From positions 1 to 26,967 of the IMG/VR virus record IMGVR_UViG_3300025652_000436: 26,967 bases of DNA; one strand, written 5' to 3'. The notes beneath the pieces were generated by a model that worked only from the letters and a program-made list of their open reading frames with translations, was not told the DNA's origin and did not search any database. Shown here one piece after another: positions 22,098 to 26,967 of this stretch. Numbering within the stretch: the first letter of the stretch is position 1; every line of letters starts with the position of its first letter. The stretch is from a virus. The position numbers and the translations under genes are program-made.

Positions 22098-22547
22098 TTA
22101 GAACATTGAGTACGGTGAAGTTATTGGCGGTGCCGTGTAACCACCCGCGGGAGGCGAATAAAAATTATCCTGTATTTGAGGTAAAGACATCACACCCCGA
22201 GAGAACTGGTCGCCTTGGTACGCGCCCGTTAACCCGTATCCACCAGCCATCTGTTGTTGAGGACCCATCTGTTGTTGAGGACCCATCTGCTGTTGAGGAC
22301 CCATCTGTTGTTGAGGACCCATCTGTTGTTGGTTCAAAGCTTGACCAAAACTTGGGTCGTTCATCGGTACTTGATTGGAGCCGTCAAACGCCATCAAAGG
22401 ACTACCCATTTGTGGCTGAGGCTCACCTGAATTAAAACCCCTAAGAGCTTCCGGCTGTGGGGCAAAAGGAAGCGGCTGAGGTACAGGCTGCGGAGGAACA
22501 CCACTGTTCATCTGAAAGTTAGACAGGCCGTTGAGAAATCTACTCAT
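22098..22547 (-). CDS. Pro/Gln-rich repeat protein
   Basis: This 149-aa protein is of low complexity. It has Pro/Gln segments (PPQPVPQPLPFAPQPE), then four copies of GPQQQM at residues 77-100 after a first QQQM, then Gly/Tyr/Pro-rich sequence ending PPAGGYTAPPITSPYSMF. It is probably disordered. It is placed directly after portal and a basic small gene, so it may be a minor virion protein. Function unknown. Confidence 0.65.
   Translation of the reverse strand: MSRFLNGLSNFQMNSGVPPQPVPQPLPFAPQPEALRGFNSGEPQPQMGSPLMAFDGSNQVPMNDPSFGQALNQQQMGPQQQMGPQQQMGPQQQMGPQQQMAGGYGLTGAYQGDQFSRGVMSLPQIQDNFYSPPAGGYTAPPITSPYSMF
22248..22331 (-). repeat. 18-bp tandem repeat encoding GPQQQM
   Basis: Four 18-base units at 22248-22319, with a QQQM partial unit before them, encode repeated GPQQQM. 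Copies differ by only one or two silent bases, which marks this as a likely slippage site and source of length variation. Confidence 0.9.
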
Positions 22548-22559
22548 GTCAAAACTCCA

Positions 22560-22754
22560 TTAGACACACGCGTGGTACTTACCGCCGCGCTTCGCGGCAC
22601 CCATGCCGCGGGCCGTCTTAATCGCAGTAGACGTAGGTATCTTGAACGGCGCACTCTTGCCATACGGAATACGGCCCTGATCCTTAATATCAGCGTAAGG
22701 AACCGCCTTCGGAGATGGACCCGCAGGGGCCCCTTGGAATTTTACTTTAGCCAT
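22560..22754 (-). CDS. Small basic conserved protein after the portal
   Basis: This 64-aa protein has GGAG 6 bases before the ATG, lying in the last codons of the portal gene. It is basic and Gly/Pro-containing (KFQGAPAGPSPKAVPYADIK, GRIPYGKSAPFKIPTST, ARGMGAAKRGGKYHACV), with little predicted structure at the ends. Its conserved place between portal and following genes suggests a small virion component or assembly factor. No function is recognised. Confidence 0.7.
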   Translation of the reverse strand: MAKVKFQGAPAGPSPKAVPYADIKDQGRIPYGKSAPFKIPTSTAIKTARGMGAAKRGGKYHACV

Positions 22755-22756
22755 TA

Positions 22757-25162
22757 CTAACTCCTCTGCTTCATAATCTCGCGGTCCATCGCACTCTGAA
22801 TGCGCTTGTCCGTCTGCTGTTCTTGGCTCTGCAAGCGTTGCTGGAACTGCTGACCACGCATCTGCTGGTTTTGAGCATCAAGCTGAAGTCTCGCTTGATC
22901 CATCTGAGCGTCCGACTGTTCCGACTGCGCCTTAATCTCCAACTCTTTCTCTTTGAGTTGTACCAGAGGATCAGGCCCCTGACCAGATAATTGTCCAGAT
23001 AGCTGTTTTACCTGTTGCATTCCCTGCGCAACCAACTGAGCCACTACCGCCTGATACTGCATCTCCATCTGAGCCTCGTCGCCGCCCTGCATTTGCTGCA
23101 TCTGCTGCATACCAGCCTCTTCAGCCTGTATCTTAACATGCTCCAAAATGTGTTTTTGTAAAGCAACAGCAACCTGTGGCATCTGACCAACCAAAGGACT
23201 AGACCCAAAGATTAAATGCGCCGTGATGTGAGACTGATGATCCTGACCCGCGAACGCACGTAACTCCATCATGTCCAAACCGTTGATGTTCTCTTGCGCA
23301 GGGTCCAAGGGCCGCGGTTCGTCGTCAGGAACCGCCTTCATTATCCTATCAACGTCCGTAACACCCAAAGATTCATACATATCACGATATACCTCGTGCA
23401 TGTTGTGCATCTCTGGTGCCTGTGCAGCCAACTGCATTTTAGTCTGAGATAACGCAATCCGCTGCGCCTGACTAAATACATTCGGATTACTGACAGGAAT
23501 TACGTCCACACGGTCGTCGAAATCAGACGCCATGATGCTCGACTCGTCACCAGCAACAGAATACGGATACTCCTGCGGTAAACTCTCCGACATTACCCGC
23601 GCCAAAATCTTAAATTCCTGACGCATCGCATAATGCAAACGCTTGTGAACCGCGCTCATTACACGAGAACCCTGCTCCAACATCGCTATCGTCGTGCCAA
23701 CCGCCGCGTTCTGATTGCCGTCGCCAACCTTCATGTCAGTGATAGTCGCAAACCGCTGTCCAGCCTGTACAACAAAACCCAACAACTCAAACAACGTCCG
23801 GTCAGGACCCTTAAACGGTAACGGCATTAAGCTGTCCCGAATAGCGCCGCCCGGAGCATCTACGTCCCTAAACTCCCCCGGTTGTAGAGGCTCGTCGTCG
23901 TCCCGAATCCGAAGTCCGCGGGCCTTGAACCCCGCAGGTAAGTTCGACAAAGTACCCGCGTCAATCAACTGCCGAAGCGCACTCGTCGCGGTTCGCGATA
24001 AACCACCTATGGTATGGATCAAGCCCAAGCCATAGAACCCAAATCCCGGTAAAAACTTAAAGTGTGTAAAATATGCAATCTTCTTCTTAGCCGGATCGTC
24101 CTCACGGTAATTCCGACGAATAGACAAAACCTGACCGTTGTCCTGAGATATCGTGACAAGATAAGGAACCTTAATGCCCGTGGGCTCTCCGTCATCGTCA
24201 ACGTCCTCATAACCCTCTAAGTCCAGATCAACGTGACACTCCAACAAAGTACAGTCGTAATCAATCTGCGAAGGCTCTACGCCGTCAATGCGGTTTATCT
24301 CAGAGTCTACGTCCGTAATGTCCCCCTGCGCAGGTATCACGTCTATATCCAAATACACACCAGCAAGCTGCTTCTTGCGCAGGTCATTTAAATCCATGCG
24401 AATAAGCTGACTAATGTTTGGACACGTATCCAAATCAGAGGTGTCATACGGCACAACCAAGTTCTGCGCAGGAACAAACTTACTTACTGCGCGGTCCATG
24501 ACCTCATCGTAATAAGTCTTCTTAAACGTACTGCCCGCAAGCGGTAAATAAAACAACATCTGATCCATGTCAGGAGTGTAATCCTCCATGACATTCGTAA
24601 TGTAGTAGTTCATAAACTGCTTAACCCGCTTGGCCTGATCAGCCTTGGCGTGTGTCTCCTCGCCCATGACCTGCGTTCGTACAGGACCACTCGCGGGAAG
24701 TAGCTCGTTAAATGCCTGCGCCTGAAACTGCGTAGCAGCCTCCGCCAACAAAGGATGCGTTACGCCGCTGGAACCGCGAAACGGCTGAGTACGCTCCTCG
24801 TAATTAAATCCCAACAACTCCAAACCATTTGTATACGCATCCTCCCAATCCTGACGACCAGCCTTGTTCGCGTCAAACTCCGCAGCTAAATCGTTGCCAA
24901 TGCGACTAAGTTCGCGGTCCGGCATCTCCTCCGCCAAATTTGCGTAAAAGTCCCCGTCCTCGCCGCGCATGTCCTCTGGATCAAAGTCAACCAAAACACT
25001 GCCGTCGTCCTCCTCAGAAATCTCTATCTCTACGTCGGAATCCACAGCATACAGCATAGGGTCCCCGCCAGAGTCCGGTATCTCTATCTCCAACTCAGCG
25101 CGTAAATCGTCCTCGTCAAGCTGACTCGGTACGTTAGTATCCATCAATCCGCCAATAGCCAT
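22757..25162 (-). CDS. Portal protein, P22-like large type
   Basis: I choose ATG at 25162 (MAIGGLMDTNVPSQL), which has GGAG at 6 bases. The frame also reaches a TTG at 25177 overlapping the terL stop, an alternative adding five residues. The product is about 801 aa. An acidic N-terminus (residues 1-85) precedes the portal core, which starts near WEDAYTNGLELLGFNYEERT and contains FRGSSGVTHPLLAEAATQF, then FNELLPASGPVRTQV and a conserved GLGLIHTIGGLSRTATSALR. The last 150 residues are Gln/Met-rich and helical (QQMQQMQGGDEAQMEMQYQA), consistent with the barrel of P22-like portals. It forms the dodecameric DNA gate and terminase docking site. Confidence 0.85.
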   Translation of the reverse strand: MAIGGLMDTNVPSQLDEDDLRAELEIEIPDSGGDPMLYAVDSDVEIEISEEDDGSVLVDFDPEDMRGEDGDFYANLAEEMPDRELSRIGNDLAAEFDANKAGRQDWEDAYTNGLELLGFNYEERTQPFRGSSGVTHPLLAEAATQFQAQAFNELLPASGPVRTQVMGEETHAKADQAKRVKQFMNYYITNVMEDYTPDMDQMLFYLPLAGSTFKKTYYDEVMDRAVSKFVPAQNLVVPYDTSDLDTCPNISQLIRMDLNDLRKKQLAGVYLDIDVIPAQGDITDVDSEINRIDGVEPSQIDYDCTLLECHVDLDLEGYEDVDDDGEPTGIKVPYLVTISQDNGQVLSIRRNYREDDPAKKKIAYFTHFKFLPGFGFYGLGLIHTIGGLSRTATSALRQLIDAGTLSNLPAGFKARGLRIRDDDEPLQPGEFRDVDAPGGAIRDSLMPLPFKGPDRTLFELLGFVVQAGQRFATITDMKVGDGNQNAAVGTTIAMLEQGSRVMSAVHKRLHYAMRQEFKILARVMSESLPQEYPYSVAGDESSIMASDFDDRVDVIPVSNPNVFSQAQRIALSQTKMQLAAQAPEMHNMHEVYRDMYESLGVTDVDRIMKAVPDDEPRPLDPAQENINGLDMMELRAFAGQDHQSHITAHLIFGSSPLVGQMPQVAVALQKHILEHVKIQAEEAGMQQMQQMQGGDEAQMEMQYQAVVAQLVAQGMQQVKQLSGQLSGQGPDPLVQLKEKELEIKAQSEQSDAQMDQARLQLDAQNQQMRGQQFQQRLQSQEQQTDKRIQSAMDREIMKQRS

Positions 25163-25173
25163 AGCCGTCTCCG

Positions 25174-26625
25174 TCAATAATATGCGTGTACCCTAGCAGA
25201 TGTTTCTTCATCTTGCCAATCATCTGTTGGCAACTGCACAAAATTGCCCTGACGATACCTCATCAAAGCTTGCGTAGCACTGTCAACCAAATCATCAAAC
25301 TCGCCGTTGGGAAATGCCGCCATCTCCTCAATTAACTCGTCCGCCCAAGTCTTGTCAGGAGCATACACCATACCAGCCTCAAATAAAGGACTAACGCTGT
25401 GCAACCGCGTTATCTTGTCATTGCCCCTACTCGGCGTAAAATTCACAACAGGTATCCCAACCTGACGCATCTCCTGAGTTAAAGGAGTCCCGCTAGCCTT
25501 CGCCTCAACTATTACCGTGTCAGGGTCCCAAAACTGATACTCCTCAAAAGCAATCCGCTTTAATTCAGGAAAATCCCAACGACCCTTCTTGCTATCCAAA
25601 AGTATTAACGCAGGGGACCCACCATCCTCTTCAGGATAAAACACACCCCACGTCGTAATAGCACTGTAATCCGCACTCTCCCGCTTGCTAAACGCCGTGT
25701 CATAGCTCTGTATCACATACTGCAAGTTAGGGACCCGCTCAGAATCCCAACGCTTCCACCACTCCCGAGGAACAATCGCGTTCTCCTCACCAGTAGGATT
25801 CTGCTGATACTGAGCATTCCACTTCATAGGTGGAATAGATGCCTTGACCGCGGTTAAATCCTCAATGCTCCAATACTCAGGCCAACAAGGCGTACCATCC
25901 TCAAAAACCGCAGGTAACTCCACAACCTCCCATTGATCCGCCAAAGGGTCCTTCGCCATAGCACGTAACAACTGACCCGTCATGTCCTTCTCAGACCACC
26001 GAGTCTGTACCAAAACTATAGAACCTCCGGGCTGTAATCGCTGCCGAGGACCACCAGTGTACCAATCCCAAGCGTCAGTAAAACCATTGGAACTCATAGC
26101 CGTCTGCTCAGAATGAGGGTCGTCAATAATAATTAAATCACCGCCACGACCCGCTAAGTTTGAACCAACGCCAACAGCATAATACATCCCGCCAGCACTC
26201 GTGTCCCAACGACCAGAAGCCTTCGAATCCGCCGCTAACTTTACGTTAGGAAATACCCCCTTATACTCATCCGTGTCCAAAAGATTCTTAGTCTTACGAC
26301 CAAAGTTTACCGCCAACTCCGTCGTGTGAGTCGCCTGAATGATCTTCATATTAGGATTCCTACCCATCATCCAAGCAGGAAACAAAAACGACGCAAACTC
26401 AGACTTCGTGTGCCGAGGAGCCATGTTGATAATCAAACGCTTTAACTCGCCACTCGCAACACGCTCCAACTTCTCAGCAATAATTCTATGGTGCCTACCA
26501 GCAATAAACTCAGGCCACATACCCTTTACAAAAGGTAAAAATTTATTTCGCTGAGACTCCTGCTTTTCTAGTTGTGCAAGCCTAAGTTGAAGTTTCAAGG
26601 ATGTTTCTTGTGCTACGATACTCAC
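25174..26625 (-). CDS. terL: Terminase large subunit
   Basis: This 483-aa protein starts with GTG, overlapping the previous TGA (GTGA). The ATPase has an atypical Walker A at 68-75 (MAPRHTKS, with the lysine present), Walker B LIIIDD at 164-169 and coupling motif VLVQTRW at 204-210. The nuclease has D309 in SYDTAFS, E374 in VEAKASG, and D444/D445/D448 in EFDDLVDS, all expected for the RNaseH-like domain. It cuts and pumps the concatemeric genome into the prohead through the adjacent portal. No certain small terminase is seen; the acidic ORF directly before it is a possible but unsupported candidate. Confidence 0.95.
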   Translation of the reverse strand: MSIVAQETSLKLQLRLAQLEKQESQRNKFLPFVKGMWPEFIAGRHHRIIAEKLERVASGELKRLIINMAPRHTKSEFASFLFPAWMMGRNPNMKIIQATHTTELAVNFGRKTKNLLDTDEYKGVFPNVKLAADSKASGRWDTSAGGMYYAVGVGSNLAGRGGDLIIIDDPHSEQTAMSSNGFTDAWDWYTGGPRQRLQPGGSIVLVQTRWSEKDMTGQLLRAMAKDPLADQWEVVELPAVFEDGTPCWPEYWSIEDLTAVKASIPPMKWNAQYQQNPTGEENAIVPREWWKRWDSERVPNLQYVIQSYDTAFSKRESADYSAITTWGVFYPEEDGGSPALILLDSKKGRWDFPELKRIAFEEYQFWDPDTVIVEAKASGTPLTQEMRQVGIPVVNFTPSRGNDKITRLHSVSPLFEAGMVYAPDKTWADELIEEMAAFPNGEFDDLVDSATQALMRYRQGNFVQLPTDDWQDEETSARVHAYY

Positions 26626-26840
26626 GGTTCAGGGACCCCTAACGACCTTTCTTCCTGTAGATCAATTAAACGCTCAACCTCCATATCCTCTATCTCCGAA
26701 TCAGAAGGACCCTCCTCGTCCCACCGTTTTTCGTCCGCGGTCCGGTGATCCATAGCCGCGAACCGCGCTTCCTCTTCGCGGTCTTGTTTAATAGACTCTA
26801 TGTCCGCAGCTTCTAGTTGCATTTCTGTAATAATACCCAC
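26622..26840 (-). CDS. Small acidic protein upstream of terL
   Basis: This 72-aa protein begins with GTG preceded by AAGGAG 7 bases away, and ends in a GTGA overlap with terL. It is very acidic and helical (MQLEAADIESIKQDREEEAR, IEDMEVERLIDLQEERS). Direct coupling to terL invites the idea of a terminase small subunit, but it is shorter than usual and has no visible helix-turn-helix, so I leave it unassigned. Confidence 0.72.
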   Translation of the reverse strand: MGIITEMQLEAADIESIKQDREEEARFAAMDHRTADEKRWDEEGPSDSEIEDMEVERLIDLQEERSLGVPEP

Positions 26841-26967
26841 GAGCTTTCTCCTTAAAGTTGTACAAAGATTATAGTCTTATTGCATAGTTATACCCTATAC
26901 CATTTTTATAGCAACTATTTGTAAAGAACATGGCCCAAGCCACCGCAGGTCGGCACGGGGTGCGCGG
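26841..26967. other. Right-edge non-coding leader with composition shift
   Basis: About 90 AT-rich bases follow the first gene start. The final 37 bases (26931-26967) are strongly GC-rich and contain a small inverted repeat GCAC-GGG-GTGC (26953-26963). No complete gene is visible. On the minus strand a frame from the edge runs to a TAA near 26870 and could be the tail end of an upstream gene, but 30 codons are too few to judge. Confidence 0.5.
26868..26914 (-). promoter_or_regulatory. Candidate sigma70-like promoter(s) for the late operon
   Basis: On the minus strand TTGCTA (complement of 26909-26914) and TATAAC (complement of 26887-26892) are separated by 16 bases. A second -10-like TATAAT lies at the complement of 26868-26873, without a good -35. 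They precede the first gene of the packaging module by 28-50 bases. AT-rich DNA produces such matches by chance, so this is a candidate only. Confidence 0.35.

Noticed and set aside
26622-26840. Terminase small subunit
   Set aside because: Position fits, but it is only 72 aa, very acidic, and lacks a recognisable DNA-binding helix-turn-helix.
26930-26967. tRNA or partial tRNA at the right edge
   Set aside because: GC-rich with a short stem, but no cloverleaf arms or T-loop sequence can be laid out in the bases available.

Overview
The window is one densely packed virion-structure, packaging and lysis region of a tailed bacteriophage (Caudoviricetes). All 38 protein-coding genes I can support lie on the minus strand, so the region reads from the right edge to the left. 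I see no tRNA, rRNA, integrase, transposase or bacterial housekeeping gene. A very large portal, two proteins resembling P22-type tail-accessory factors, no long tape-measure protein, and a run of probable ejection proteins at the distal end suggest a short-tailed (podovirus-like) phage. The set of small conserved hypotheticals, the lone GroES-like gene, the GTA-type holin-like protein and the Lys/Gly-rich mini-proteins remind me of uncultured marine phages infecting Gram-negative, perhaps alphaproteobacterial, hosts. That host guess rests on remembered family resemblance only.

Layout in transcription order. (1) 26967-22560: AT-rich leader with promoter-like sequences, a small acidic ORF, the large terminase (terL), the portal, and a 64-aa basic protein. 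(2) 22547-19788: a Gln/Pro repeat protein, a membrane-anchored coiled-coil protein, a small secreted protein, a two-helix membrane protein, a holin-like protein, an M15-family endolysin and small hypotheticals. This lysis cassette sits inside the head module. (3) 19798-16441: GroES-like co-chaperonin, scaffold-like coiled-coil protein, two structural hypotheticals and the major capsid protein, closed by a strong UUCG-tetraloop terminator. (4) 16310-15248: two beta-rich probable virion proteins separated by a second hairpin. (5) 15255-14031: a cluster of very basic Lys-rich small proteins with one membrane mini-protein, including a 56-aa gene of repeated Lys/Gly motifs. (6) 14024-10227: head-tail connector and tail-adaptor candidates plus small beta-rich proteins. 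(7) 10217-7239: a 917-aa tail fibre with about 29 copies of a 17-residue YadA-like repeat and a C-terminal S74 chaperone, with a small partner gene. (8) 7228-1: a 703-aa P22-gp10-like tail protein, a small protein, then three large low-complexity probable ejection or tail-tip proteins. The last starts with an EF-hand-like loop and runs off the left edge in a tandem 27-residue repeat.

Genes are joined almost throughout by ATGA, TAATG, TGATG or GTGA stop/start overlaps, or by gaps of a few bases with Shine-Dalgarno sequences. This implies one or a few long polycistronic late transcripts, with expression graded mainly by the two hairpins around the major capsid gene. The most unusual elements are the left-edge 27-residue repeat protein with its EF-hand-like loop, the basic mini-protein cluster, a short G-G motif shared by several otherwise unrelated virion proteins, and the position of the lysis cassette.
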